This document shows positions 52,811-64,000 of a DNA stretch of 64,000 bases, one piece after another. The stretch's first letter is position 1. Each line of letters begins with the position of its first letter. The DNA comes from Bisporella sp. PMI_857. Taxonomy: Eukaryota; Ascomycota; Leotiomycetes; Helotiales; Helotiaceae. The position numbers and the translations under genes are program-made. The stretch covers positions 372,001-436,000 of the forward strand of contig JAJSPD010000019.1 of assembly GCA_021307315.1 (NCBI GenBank), in the 5' to 3' direction. The notes under the pieces were generated by a model, which was given only the letters and a program-made list of their open reading frames with translations, did no database searches and had not been told where the DNA came from.

Positions 52811-55528
52811 ATGACAAGCGTTCAAGAAAATCATCCTCCAACGGCACCAGAGGAAGTCGGTATGTACCCTATGTACCCTGTGCCTGACATATTTGGGCAA
52901 GACATTCGCCGATCTACACCTCATATCTATGCGTTGAAACTGTTCTGACAAATCACCAGAGCCATCCGGAACTAAGACCGTAACCTCCGAACTCGAGAAC
53001 GACACGAAGACAGACGGTTCTCCCAAGGTACGATTTGCTTCTGCCACAGAAGAAATAGAGCCAGCGCAGGGCCTTGATACTTCAGCTGCCATGCAGGGTG
53101 CTGCCGCTATTGACAATGCGACGGTAAAGGAATTGACGCAATCATTGCAAGGAACACAGCTTGCGGGCCGTCGGATGAGTTGCTTTGCATTCGAGCCAAT
53201 ATCACTTCCTGCTTCACGAGTATGCCTTTCAACTTCACCATTTCTGTCCGTATGTCAAGGCATATGATAAAGAGGTTTGAGAGCTGAGCTATTAGTTATG
53301 GCGAAGCCTGAAGCTTAGTGCAAGACTTGAGGTCTTGCCGTTACTCCAGGCTTATCATTCTGTCATAGCTTGTGATAACTGTGACTCACAAGCCATGGAA
53401 GTTTCATTTCCATGGCACATCAACTCTCCTTTTTTCCCTCTAGAATTCTTCCCGTATCCTACACAAATATACTGAGCAAAAGGCTGATATAACGGGCTTG
53501 TAGGTCCCATCCATCGAAGATAGCTCACGGGAAGCTAGTCGATACAATACACGGTCTGACGCGGAGAAACCATCACCACATCCAAGTCCTCTCGTTCAGT
53601 CGATGCATTCTCCGCCCATTACGCCAGCAGCAACTCGCTCAAAGGACGCTGTGGAGGTAAAAGACAAAGATTCTATTGCACCTGGTCCTTTGCAGAAGGT
53701 AGAGGCCGAAGTGGACCCTACCGCTGATACTCCACAGATCGCCTCCACTGGTCCATCTCCTTCAACAACGAACGCAGATGAGTCTCGACCAGGATCATCA
53801 GGAGTATCAACTCGGCCAACAAGCCATTCAGGAGAGTCCACTGGTGCCCAGACGAAGCACCATGTATTCTCTATTGGGCCTGCTATACAAAGTTCTACCC
53901 CAGTATCCCGTGAGGTGAGCCCTGGTCGATCAGGAATGGGATCTGCTAGGGGTACACAAACTCCTCCACTTCCAGGAGGAGATGCCAATGATCCATATGC
54001 ATCCCATAGACGAAAGCCGCAGTCGAAAAATGTGGATGCAATTGATTCTCGGTTCAAATTCGCAGGTCTAAACTCCAAGCAGAGACTCTCGTCAACGAAT
54101 CTTCCCAAATCTTCCTCAAGTTTATGCGCGACCGACAAGGGCGATAAACGCGCATCAGCGATTTTTGGCCATAAGGATTCTCGTGGGGCCAACGACAGCT
54201 CTACATCATTAAACAACAAGCACCATGCATCGATGAGCAACCTTACACGTTTCTTCAAGAAAGGACATAAAGATAAGCGCACCTCATCGCCAACTCCATC
54301 TACCAAATCTAGTAGCTCGGGAAAGCTCACCCAACTGCCGTTTGATGATACACATGGCTTGACATCAAAGTATGGGAAATTTGGAAAGGTTCTGGGTCAA
54401 GGAGCGGGAGGATCTGTCCGAGTGATGAAGCGAAGTGACGGGAAAGTGTTTGCGGTAAAGGAGTTTCGAGCCAGACACACGTACGAGACAGAGAAAGAGT
54501 ACGCTAAGAAAGTCACTGCCGAATTTTGCGTTGGCTCGGCTTTACACCATGGAAATATTATCGAAACTTTGGATATAGTGCATGAGAAAGATAGGTGGTA
54601 CGAGGTTATGGAATATGCGCCTTACGATTTGTTTGCGAGCACAATGACAGGAAGGATGACTAAAGAGGAAGTCACTTGCTCCTGGTTACAGATCGTGAGC
54701 GGTGTTGCTTTCTTGCACAACTCTGGATTGGCACATCGTGACCTGAAGCTGGACAACGTGGTTGTGAACGAGCATGGCATCATGAAGATTATCGATTTTG
54801 GGAGTGCGACCGTCTTCAGGTATCCTTTTGAAAGCGGCATCGTCTTGGCTCATGGTAAGTACTTTTGGCGCTTGATGAATGACTATTGCTTATAGCTCGT
54901 AGGGATTGTTGGATCTGACCCATACCTTGCTCCGGAGGTATACGACGAGAGGAAGTATGATCCACAGCCGACCGACATATGGTCTCTTGCCATCATTTTC
55001 TGCTGCATGTCACTTAAGCGCTTTCCTTGGAAGATGCCGCGACAGTCAGATAATTCGTTCAAGCTATTTTCGTCACCACCTACTCCTTGGACTGTTGCCA
55101 ATTTACCCACAGCACCTGGTGCAAAAAGGCTGAGTGACACGGAGTCAACACTATCTACTGTTCCGGATACCAAAACAACTCCATCAGCGAAGGAGATCGG
55201 AGGATCTACGAAACCCAAAGACGACACAGGGTCGACAAATGGCTCTGCAGAACCAGAAAAGAAGCAACAAGAAGTAATCAAGGGACCATGGAGGCTGTTA
55301 CGTATGCTCCCTAGAGAAAGTAGGCAGATTATTGGCCGCATGCTAGAGCTAGATCCGAAGAAAAGAGCTTCCATGGAAGAAGTTATGAATGATCCGTGGA
55401 TCGCCAACACAGATATCTGCAAACAGGATATCAACCTACCAGGTGCAAGTGGTGTATACCATGCGCCGGGCCATACTCATACTCTTGAGCCCCCCGCACA
55501 ATCGACCCCAGCACAAAGCAAAGGGTAA
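52811..55528 (+). CDS. HAL4/SAT4-type Ser/Thr protein kinase
   Basis: Protein kinase of the fungal Npr1/Hal5 group, most like HAL4/SAT4, which stabilises nutrient and K+ transporters at the plasma membrane. Four exons (52811-52859, 52960-53219, 53504-54854, 54903-55528) give 761 aa. Residues 1-390 are disordered Ser/Thr/Pro with '[17 protein letters not shown]' just before the kinase. The kinase domain starts near 392: '[14 protein letters not shown]' (Gly loop), '[10 protein letters not shown]' (K422), '[13 protein letters not shown]' (D516) and 'IIDFGSA' (D534). Across the last intron come '[19 protein letters not shown]' and '[14 protein letters not shown]'. The final acceptor is GCTCGTAG at 54902; the upstream TATAG breaks frame. 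A Lys/Ser-rich insertion of about 75 residues separates subdomains X and XI, typical for this group. All catalytic residues are present. Confidence 0.93.
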
Positions 55529-56169
55529 ATTTCTTCATTTATTATCATCGAATTTGCACGACAGGAGTTTGCATTGCGCAGTAGGAGTTTAGGAGGGTTA
55601 TATAGTTTAGCATATCAGCTACGTGCAGCTTGCTGTTCATAGAAGGGGTTGGTGACGGATCAAGGCCGTCGTAGATTGTAAATCGCGGTTGTTGGGTAGA
55701 TGATGCTGTATATTCGCATAGACGCGTACAGCCAGCGTATTTTATGAAATCTTAATTAATTTGAGCGCCGTATCCTCCACTCTAGTAAAGAACGGAATGC
55801 TTCTAAGAGGCGCAGGTGGTCTTCATTGCCATGGAGCTTCCTCATTGCAGCGTGTGGCTAAATTCGTCCATGATCCCTAATCTACCTGTTCAAACTTTTA
55901 ATAGACAAAGACTTCCGGCCCCTTTCATCCCAGCCTGGACTAGATTGAACCAAATAAACATCCTTTTTCGTCTCGCCAAGCAGTAGAGAAAAGGAGACCA
56001 ATCACATCCCATGTTTGCTTCCGAGGTCGACGACCCACTTTTAAAAATGTCCAGAACTGCACGGAAGCTTCTTTCCAAAGCTTTCATCATCAAACTTCAT
56101 TCTTCAGCTTCACGATTTACACAACTTGTAATTGAGACTTCTCTCGCTCCATATTCTAATTCCGGCATC
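55529..56169. other. Gene-free stretch between kinase and Hsp10 genes
   Basis: 641 bases. This is the kinase 3' flank, then the Hsp10 promoter with several GAA/TTC-containing stretches (e.g. CGGAAGCTTCTTTCC at about 56062-56076) that resemble heat-shock element half-sites. No extra gene. Confidence 0.5.
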
Positions 56170-56958
56170 ATGGTGAGTCTATTTTGTTTCAGCATCGACA
56201 GGGATGGATACGTTGCATTGGACTGTTTAGGATGCCTTTGCAGTTAGCTTTGATTCTTGCTTGCTCGCTCCTGTGCTCACTAATTACAAGTATCTGCGCG
56301 AACATGAGCAGATGAGCAAAAAGGAAATGCAAGCAAGAAATATACCCCCGTATCTCGAGCCATTTTCCGGGCAGCTCCTTTCGTCTACCCATCTTACCCG
56401 ACAAAAGCCGGCTCAAAGTCCAAATGCTAACAAACCATCCAGTCTACCGCCCTCAAGTCAATCAAGTCCCTCGCGCCCCTTCTCGACCGTGTGCTCGTCC
56501 AGCGCATCAAGGCTGAAACAAAGACAGCCGGTGGCATTTTCCTTCCAGAAAGCAGCGTAAAGGAGTTGAACGAGGCCAAGGTGCTTGCAGTTGGCCCCGG
56601 TGGCTTGGATAAGGATGGAAAGCGTGTGGCGTGTGGGGTTAAGGCAGGCGATCGGGTTTTGATTCCGCAGGTATGTGAAATTTCTGCTCTGTATCTGGGT
56701 GAAGGGAAGTGCAGGAAAACGATTGAAGGGTAAAAAGAGAACAAGACCCAGCAAGAACATAGGAGGGCATGTGGGAGAAAAAGACCATTAGGAGCGGCTC
56801 ATTGGAATATGCTAACCCAACATAGTACGGTGGCTCGCCCGTCAAGGTCGGAGATGAGGAATATCAGCTGTTCAGGGATCATGAGTATGCTATCATATCC
56901 TTATTTTTAGACGTTAGAACTAACAAAACCTAGTATCTTGGCTAAGATCAACGAATAA
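56170..56958 (+). CDS. HSP10: Mitochondrial 10-kDa chaperonin (Hsp10/GroES)
   Basis: Co-chaperonin that caps Hsp60 in the mitochondrial matrix. Four exons, 56170-56172, 56443-56670, 56826-56884 and 56934-56958, encode 104 aa, the standard Hsp10 size. The first coding exon is the ATG alone, followed by a 270-base intron; the second starts 'STALKSIKSLAPLLDRVLVQ'. The mobile loop is 'KAETKTAGGIFLPESS', then 'AKVLAVGPGGLDKDGKR' (roof beta-hairpin) and 'VKAGDRVLIPQYGGSPVKVG'. The C-terminus is 'EEYQLFRDHDILAKINE'. The non-cleaved N-terminus is amphipathic and acts as the import signal in the family. Possible heat-shock half-sites upstream fit stress control. Confidence 0.95.
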
Positions 56959-57524
56959 ATGGACAAAGTATGGAAGCCCAAAATGGATACTGGGATGTAC
57001 AACATATGTGTATAAAATTTGAGCATAGCGATATAAAGAGGTGACGGGATTTGTGATAGGCAGACATGGGGAGCACAGTCTGGGCTGACAATGAAAAACG
57101 ATCTCCTCTCTTTTCTGAGATTTCCACAGTCTTCGCGACTTTGAACCCTCTTTAGAATCTCTTCTCTCTTATGGTTAGCACTTCTGTTATATCTCTCATG
57201 GGGTCTTCGTGGATGGTGGTTGTGTTTAGGATCGCTAAGAACCAGTTATGAATAGCCCAGTGTTAACTTTAGTGAGTTAGGCCGCACTGAGTCTTTTATA
57301 TTTTAGATATCGCCAATTCATAAACTTCGTATTCGAATCTTTTCATCGATATAAACATTCAATTACGCGTCTTCATTTTCTAGCACTCCACTACCATAAA
57401 TGTAAGCGATCTTGTATATACTTCGTTAATCAACTATCCAAAACGTCAACTAGTGTCCTTCTGAGGAGACTGCCATCATTCCAAAGACCATCACATCGAC
57501 ATCGTCCAACTGGCGAGGAACAAC
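56959..57524. other. Gene-free stretch
   Basis: 566 bases between Hsp10 and the next small open frame. Nothing is recognised. Confidence 0.55.
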
Positions 57525-57947
57525 ATGTCAGCTCAGCTTGAAGTATACACGAACTGCTCATTATTCGAGTCATTTAATCCGGACATCTGCTTTGCATTTT
57601 ATAAAAGCTTCGTACCCCGGGACTGCGTCATGCACCTACAGCTAGCCGATGTTACCGAACCCCTTCTACCTTTTGCTGCTCTCTTAAAGGCATGCACAGA
57701 GCTGCAGGTCGAGCTTGACCAGTTGTACAACTCACTCGTACACCCAGAGGACAAAATATATAAACGGATAGCCTACTACTTCCCCGGCGATAGAAAACAT
57801 CTCCAAGACCTTTTGAAGACTAATCGCACCCGTCCGAAGCTGGGCCTTCACAGTGCAACTCTACAGTTCTACATCTATAAATTCCGACGTTGGCGGAACC
57901 ACCATTTTGCCATTTTCTTTGGACATGATCTTCAGCCTGTTGTTTAG
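57525..57947 (+). CDS. Small hypothetical protein (140 aa)
   Basis: Single open frame starting at an ATG in good context (caacATGTC). No family recognised. The sequence looks globular: many aromatics (Phe/Tyr) and a balanced charge, e.g. 'ICFAFYKSFVPRDCVMHLQL', 'ALLKACTELQVELDQLYNSL' and 'KRIAYYFPGDRKHLQDLLK'. The end is basic and aromatic ('YIYKFRRWRNHHFAIFFG'). No signal peptide or membrane span. It sits alone between Hsp10 and the WD40 gene. It could be a species-restricted gene or a chance frame; composition slightly favours a gene. Confidence 0.42.
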   Translation: MSAQLEVYTNCSLFESFNPDICFAFYKSFVPRDCVMHLQLADVTEPLLPFAALLKACTELQVELDQLYNSLVHPEDKIYKRIAYYFPGDRKHLQDLLKTNRTRPKLGLHSATLQFYIYKFRRWRNHHFAIFFGHDLQPVV

Positions 57948-58745
57948 GGATCTATATGGGCTGCGTCAATTGATCTAGGTAATTTACAAAGATCGGCAGC
58001 AAAAGCCGGATGTCCACCCATCTGTAAAGCATGTGTGTCCCGCCGGTCTGGTACCCAGGATTAATGTAAGGAACCTTGCATAAGAGGTGGTATACCAACG
58101 CAAGTATAAAGATCATATCTTGCGAATATGACCAGGACGCCATGTGCCTCACGAAGGGCTCTGGTATGAGGGTGGTCCCTCAGGCTGTGCTAGCCGAGCT
58201 GCAATTCATCTATTCTGCAACGGACTTGCCTCCTGTACCGCTTCTAGAGGCATCCTCTCATCAGCCTCCATGCGCAAGCTGAAGGATGGTGATTATATCA
58301 GGAGAGTACCTGAGAAATATTGGTTGTTTGAAAGATATCTCTATGGTAGACAACCTGTTGTACAACAGTGGCCTTGCTCCTGTCATGCTCATGAATTATG
58401 GTTTTTTCGATATTGTGTATAAAATAATTTTTACTTAGTACTATCCAGTTACCCTATTACATATCCATCCAGAGATCATGTAAGTGGAAATACGTGCCAT
58501 GTTTCTATGCAATAATGGTTGTAATCTAAATTAAAGGCTTTGTCTGTACCAACAAAATTAGAGCTATGCAAACCATGGGATGCATTGTAGAGGAGAACAA
58601 TAGGTTTTGAGTAGCAAGAACTAGGCGCATGAGCTAGCTGTGTCCCTTGCATGACAATATGCGGGGGCGGCCGCATTTCAACGTCACTTCCATCACATCT
58701 CACAATTTTCCAGCTTCATATCTCTCATATAGCCAAATCCACACC
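57948..58745. other. Gene-free stretch, promoter of the WD40 gene
   Basis: 798 bases. A 92-codon open frame at 58144-58422 is Cys/Trp-rich and unconvincing. Nothing else is recognised. Confidence 0.5.
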
Positions 58746-60185
58746 ATGGACTCCTCAACAAAGACCCCCAAGCTCGCAGCTTCTACAGACGATACCTACA
58801 ACTGCACAATTATCGAATCGAAGTCACGAGAGCGTAACCTCCTCTCTACCGACATTCAGCTTCCCGCTAGAGAGTCTCCCGTGCTTGACGACGAAAATGA
58901 ATCCAATTACTTCAAATCCGCAACCTGGTCCGCGGATGGCACCTCCCTCCTAACCTCATCAGCAGATAACACGATACGCACATTCATCATCCCACCAGAC
59001 CTGCTCTCCTCGCCCGCGCCGCTCTCCCTAACACCATACACATCCCACCACCTCCCCACCTCAATCAACTGCCTCGCACCCAGCCCCTATTTCACTCTAC
59101 AAGACCCGCCCACCACGCTATACCTTAGTACGCCCACGGACCTCCCAATCCGCCTCTCGAACGCGCTATCGCCAACCGAAAAGCCGGTCGCGACGTACAA
59201 CCTCATCTCTCCCACGACAGAAGCGTACCTCACGCCGTCCTCGCTCCTCTGGTCCTTCCCGGGCTCTACCTTCCTCGCCGGCACGGACTGCCTCATCGCC
59301 GCGTTTGATATCTCGCGTCCTTTCGAAGGCCCGGTCGTCAGGCTGCCGACCATCCCGAGCAAGCGGCACAAGATAAAGGGAGGGGGCGTGGGGATGCGGG
59401 GACTGGTTTCCGCGCTGTCGTTGTCGCCCTCCGCCTCGGGCGTTCCCGACGCGGAGGATGCGCATTCCATGCTTGCGGCAGGAACGTGGACGAGGAGCGT
59501 GGGGCTGTATGATATGGCTGGACTCGGCGGGACGATAGCTACTTGGACTCTTCCTTCTAGCATCACGGGTTCGGGAATCACGCAGACGTTGTGGAGTCCA
59601 TGTGGGACGTATCTCCTTATCGTGGAACGTAAATCAGACAGTATTCTTGTCTACGATGTAAGAAATACGGGGAAGATGGTATGCTGGCTCGAGGGCAGAG
59701 GAGCAGGTACGAACCAGCGGCTGGGCGTTGACGTCTTTTCTACGGATGCAGGAGCGGAAGTTTGGGCTGGGGGCATGGATGGGGTGGTAAGGATTTGGCA
59801 AAGTGTGGGACATCAAGAGGGTGCAATGGAGAGGAGTTGGGAATGGATGGCTCATGATGGTGAGATCGTTTTCTTACATATTATGATCTGATAGATTTGC
59901 TAACGGTATATAGACCCCGTCACATCTACCATTGTCCATAGTTCTGGCACGGTAGTGGCAACGTGTTCAGGGCAGAGGAGCATTTCTGTTTTTGAGAACG
60001 ACGAAGCCAGTGTAAATAAGGATACTGATGATGATAGATCTTCAAGCTCACACCCGGCGACTCAGTCCAGCGCCTCCGACTCCAGTAGTCATTCCTCTGG
60101 TGGCGTATCTTCAGTGCACTCCATAAATTCGGTCAAGGCATTGCGTAAGACGCCAGATAATAGCATCAAAGTATGGAGTTTGTGA
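58746..60185 (+). CDS. WD40 protein, WRAP53/TCAB1 - Swt21-like
   Basis: Beta-propeller protein resembling telomerase Cajal body protein 1 (WRAP53/TCAB1) and its fungal relative Swt21. In animals it binds CAB-box small RNAs; in yeast it is linked to splicing. Two exons (58746-59859 and 59914-60185) give 461 aa. The start MDSSTKTPKL is the ATG just inside a longer frame. Family segments: 'FKSATWSADGTSLLTSSADN', 'TIRTFIIPPDLLSSPAPLSL', 'SPTTEAYLTPSSLLWSFPGS', 'TFLAGTDCLIAAFDISRP', 'LPTIPSKRHKIKGGGVGMRG' and 'WSPCGTYLLIVERKSD'. After the last blade there is a Ser-rich tail (about 407-445) before a final 'NSIKVWSL' that closes a blade. The Ser-rich insertion within the last blade is unusual. No introns within the main propeller. 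Confidence 0.88.
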
Positions 60186-60297
60186 CATTCATATCAAATA
60201 ATTAGCAAAGTATGTTACTTCCACATTGTGCGAGCATGCGATCCGATATTTAGCAAACGACTAAGCATAAATAGCGGCCATGAAGCCATCAATACAG

Positions 60298-63148
60298 TCA
60301 TTGCCATATAATATCTAGCACAGCACTCACCCTCTGTACCGACTTCACCCCACATAACGGCCCAAATCTAGCAAGTCGCTGCTGCGGACCCATCTCCATA
60401 AAGCCTGTCAAGCCATAAAGTCCGGCTTTGGCAGAACCGTGCGAGTCGACCCCTGCAGGTGCTTTCATATTCGCAATGATTGCCTGAGCTGCGAAAGCAT
60501 TCATTCCCGCTCGTCGGAGGAACACCTCCCAGTGTGTTTCGTCATCAAGTAGTTCCGACCACCCTACAGCGGCATTCTGCACGATGATGCTGATGAGCCA
60601 GGTGGACACTGTTTCGATTCCTCCGCTGACAAGATGCACCGTGACGGTGCATTCAAGACCTGAAGTAAAGCCCATGAAGTCGCTGAATGCTTTGCAATCA
60701 TTGATGTCCAGGCCGATGGGGATCTCCTCAGATTGTCCCGATATCAGCCCCTCAGTTACAAGGACCACCAACTTCTCATATCTCAGACTAACTTTCTCGA
60801 TGCGATCTCTAATCGCGACCTTCGACTTTTGACCTGGCAAGGCCTTTTGTTTAATCTGTTGCAAGGTGGTGGTAATGATACCAACTGAAGGAGAGATAAT
60901 AATGTCCGCTTCATGAGTAAGCGATGAGGCGACTGGCGACCGAGTTACAGAACCCGGAACCCACTTTACCGTGTTATGAGCAGTGAAGTCTCTTTCTACA
61001 AGCCTAATACCCTGGTAGTGTTTTTCAATGCTCTTTACAAGCGCCCGGTTCTTGAGCAGGCTCGATGAAATGATGACTGCTGCTGCGCTATCTGGTAATC
61101 TTAGCACTGGCCGGGGCAGAGGCATAGCAGAGAGCGGCGATTGCCTGACGGTGTGCTGTAAAGCTTGCTGTGATACTATTTGAACTGAACCTGCCGGCGC
61201 AGGTGCAGACTTGACAAAGTATGAACTATTTGTGAGTTTGTGTTTCTTTGCGCCACGGATTTCCATGAAGTTATCAAGTGCAGCTTCTGCTGAGAATGCA
61301 CCTCCCAAGAGCAGGCCCATGTCACCTTCATTTGGATCTTCATGCTGTGAACTATTTCCCTTCGTGAGATGCTTAGGCTTCAGTGCGTTAGGTCTCGGAG
61401 GCTGATGGATTGGGAAAAGTTCGAATGGATCCAAGTTTTTAAATGGAGCTGGCCTAGCTTCCGCCTTCTGTTCTTCAATCTCCATTTTCCGTTTCTTGAC
61501 TAAGAAAGCTATGTCTTGAGGCTTTGCCTTCAGAAACTTTCCAGGTTCAATTTCATCATCGTCGGAGTCGGAGTCATCCAAGATCTTGAGTCCAGGTGGT
61601 TTCCAGGTGAGGGATGAGGCCTCGATTAATCCTTCATCCTTTCCTTCTCTCACAAAGACCTCCCACACCTCATCGTTATGACTGAAATTCTCCTCGAGGA
61701 CGACTCTTGCCAGATCGTGTGGGAATGGGTTCCATTTCAATTTGGCTTGTTTATGGAGTGGCCAGATAGTTCTGATGTCTGCACTGATATAATCATTGAT
61801 CATATTTGTCTGCCTAGACAAGAGTTCTTCTGGATTCGATATTCTCTGGAGACTCATCCAGGGAGGGTCTGGAGGCGAAAAATCCATGACAGGAACTTTC
61901 ACCCGAGCTGTGGTATCTGCCTGAATCAAAGTTTCTTGTTCTACCTGTCTCATTGCTTTCTTTCCTGCATCTCCAAAGAGGTTTGTTAGTACCTCGTCTA
62001 CCAAGCTTGGGCTTGATTTGTTTGACATAAAATCTGGTGTATTCCGACTCATGGTCTCGACGATCTCACTAAAATGGACGGACTTAGCCAGAGGTGTAGG
62101 TCTCGGCGGAGTTAATATTTCTTCTACTTTCAAAGACTCAGGGTTGTGCTTCGGTGACGCCATAGCTGGAGAAGTAGGGCGATTATCAATAGATGCAAGT
62201 GGCGAGTATACTTTTTCCAGCTGCATAACTTCGCAGACTGTGTCAGAAGATGTCTCTTCTTTTCTCGCCCTTGCTTCTCGTATCGGCGTCGGTACATCTT
62301 GCTCAAATATCTTCTGCTCCAGTTTATGGAGGTCATCATTTGTTAGTGAATGGGGATCGGAGAGTATCGGTAGATCGTAGACTGGGTCGTCTTCATCAGG
62401 GTAAGCGCACGGCTCCCAGTTGCGGGACAAGGGTGAGAGTGGAGGTGTAACAGGCTCCAAGGTATTCATCTATTATCATTAGGACATCAGATCTACCGAA
62501 ATGATGCTCACTTACATTTTTGTAAGGACATAGATTATCCCACATCTGCCGTTCGTCTTCTTTACTCCAATTACTCTTCATAATTTTTTGGAGCAACGCA
62601 ATGGGCTCTTGAGTGACTGCAAGCTTCTCTTTGTTGATCTTATTCATGAAATCTCTTACTGTATTCCGTATCCCCGCGAGCATTGCAGCATCTTCGTCCA
62701 TTCCATCGTCCACTATCTCCATCGGAAGTTTGACCTCCTGTAACTTAATTTCGAAATCATCACGTCGAGCAAAGTTGATGAGATCTGTTTCATGAACGGT
62801 TCTTAGCAGCGGAAGTTCCAGATGCTTGGGTCTTGTTTCTGCGCCATAGAGCAAGTGACCAAACCTAGAGTTGATAGTCGCTATGTCTTCTGGATGAGAA
62901 GCCCACGCTAGTAGCATTGCGGCGTTCTTAGATACAGCAAGTCGCTCTTGCTCATCAACATGAAAGTCACCGAGTATGAGCTGGGGAAGATGTTCATCTG
63001 ACAGGTGAACCCAGAATTCTGCCGGGACAGAATCAAACGGCAGAGGGTCGGCACAATGATTGTATGATAGCCCATTCATGCGTGCATATTCGATGGCGGA
63101 TGGCTCGTCATCCACTTCTGCATCAGGCTGTGGGGAACTACCGGCCAT
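60298..63148 (-). CDS. Large fungal protein with XPF-like fold and HhH C-terminus, candidate Zip2/SHOC1
   Basis: Two exons, 63148-62516 and 62469-60298, encode 934 aa; the 46-base phase-0 intron has GTAAGTG donor and a branch-like CTAATGA. The start is MAGSSPQPDAEV; an upstream exon is possible. The N-terminal 210 residues are globular ('LPFDSVPAEFWVHLSDEHLP', 'LPLLRTVHETDLINFARRDD'). The middle is mostly disordered with Pro/Ser stretches and an acidic run ('ILDDSDSDDDE'). The C-terminal 270 residues look folded: 'AAAVIISSSLLKNRALVKSI', 'ADIIISPSVGIITTTLQQIK', 'IRDRIEKVSLRYEKLVVLVT', 'ETVSTWLISIIVQNA', and a terminal 'RLARFGPLCGVKSVQRVSAV'. This order resembles the inactive XPF nuclease fold plus helix-hairpin-helix of the meiotic Zip2/SHOC1 proteins. 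That is inference; a structure search would decide. Convergent with the WD40 gene (112 bases). Confidence 0.8.
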
Positions 63149-64000
63149 GGCGAATGATGGTAGTAAGATGAGGTCATAAACACCGCACTCTAAAATATAC
63201 TGAAGAAATATTACAATAATTTTGATATTCCCAAGTATTGTCCACTTGTCATTGAAGTTCTTGAGAGGGAGCTTGTCGTGGTCAGTGCCAAGACTCTGGT
63301 TGTCCCTGCTGCAAGAGGAAGTTGCATATTCCATCATAGTAGGAAACCATATCTTAAATCTTTGATACCATTCTTTCAATTATATGATGAACTCAAATTC
63401 TCAATGAAAGCCAGGTCATAAAATGTCAACATATCCTGCAATTAGATAGGTCACATTACCACCCACCTTTCTCTGAGTACAGTTTTAGCCCTTTGTGTAT
63501 ATAAACGAGCAGTTCTTACCGTCATTATCTAAGGAAGCCTTGGTAAGCTCCAGTGACAGAGGAAAGGGAGGTCATAGCCAGCAGAACTCCCTATTAAGGT
63601 AATAATAAAAAAAGTGTACAAAAACGAATTACTCTATTCCATATCATACCAAACAGACTAGAAGCGTTTCGCCTTCATTCTATGCAAAGCAGCAGCAAAT
63701 CGATTAGAAGAAAAGTCTGCACCACAAACAGAAAGAAACACCCTTTAAATCTGATGTAGAAAGTCGGTGTTTGTTTTTTTGGAAGCGAGACTATTAGTAG
63801 CCAATTCAAAAAAAAAATTTAAAAAAAAAAAAAATTAAAAGCATGGTGTAAAATTTGTAATTAACTACAAAAGCAAACACCTCCAGCGTTATTTCCGATA
63901 AGGGGGTCTAACAAATAAGCGGAAATAACTATTTTATAAGAGTGACTTAAAACCAATATCTGGAAAATAACGAGTTGCTAAAGCTGCGACTTGAAATTCG
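63149..64000. other. Right-end gene-free stretch
   Basis: 852 bases, AT-rich, with the promoter of the candidate Zip2/SHOC1 gene at its left. A poly(A)-rich tract lies at about 63807-63840. No gene is seen up to the window edge. Confidence 0.6.
63807..63840. repeat. Poly(A)-rich low-complexity tract
   Basis: Almost continuous A with two short T interruptions. Confidence 0.9.

Noticed and set aside
53596..54330. 244-codon antisense frame opposite the kinase
   Set aside because: It is the complement of the Ser/Pro-rich N-terminus of the kinase; such regions often stay open on both strands.
58144..58422. 92-codon open frame between the small hypothetical and the WD40 gene
   Set aside because: Cys/Trp-rich, no motif, no splice link to neighbours; probably chance.

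Overview
The window is nuclear DNA of a filamentous ascomycete (Pezizomycotina). The evidence is many short spliceosomal introns (mostly 47-83 nt, GT-AG, CTAAC/CTAAT-like branch sites), single-gene transcription units on both strands, pyrimidine-rich promoters, and fungal families such as 2EXR, AA9 LPMO and secreted DUF1524-type proteins. Leotiomycetes is my guess from the flavour of the proteins; the sequence does not prove it. Exon joins below were worked out by hand from reading frame, splice consensus and family similarity, and each stated total is a multiple of three.

Layout. 0-13.5 kb is accessory-like: the first exon of a probable mitochondrial protein at the left edge, an MFS transporter with a 7-nt micro-exon, a small coiled-coil hypothetical, a TauD-type 2-oxoglutarate dioxygenase, a large secreted Cys/Ala protein and a secreted DUF1524/HNH-like protein, separated by long gene-free stretches. 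16-27.3 kb is mostly housekeeping: an acidic nuclear-type hypothetical, a mitochondrial hypothetical head-to-head with ALG3 (N-glycan mannosyltransferase), an EIF1AD-like S1/IF1 protein, and a GLFG nucleoporin (NUP49) divergent from the polyadenylation factor FIP1. 27.3-36 kb is a gene-poor block with two tandem paralogues of an unrecognised protein family. One copy lacks four introns that the other has and carries an in-frame stop or tiny intron. 36.6-51 kb holds XAP5/FAM50, a multi-pass membrane protein, a TTC1-like TPR protein head-to-head with a HAD phosphatase, an AA9 lytic polysaccharide monooxygenase with a roughly 590-residue Ser/Thr tail, the wybutosine enzyme TYW1, a 2EXR protein and mitochondrial uL11. 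52.8-63.2 kb holds a HAL4/SAT4-type kinase, mitochondrial Hsp10, a small hypothetical, a WRAP53/Swt21-like WD40 protein and a large protein whose C-terminus looks like an XPF fold plus helix-hairpin-helix (candidate Zip2/SHOC1).

No biosynthetic cluster, operon, CRISPR array, rRNA or confident tRNA was seen. The genes do not form one pathway. Functional links are local: NUP49 and FIP1 (mRNA 3' processing and export) share a 196-bp promoter, and uL11m and Hsp10 both serve the mitochondrion. The most unusual items are the tandem unknown family at 30.0-35.8 kb, the candidate Zip2/SHOC1 protein, the micro-exon and the long-tailed LPMO.
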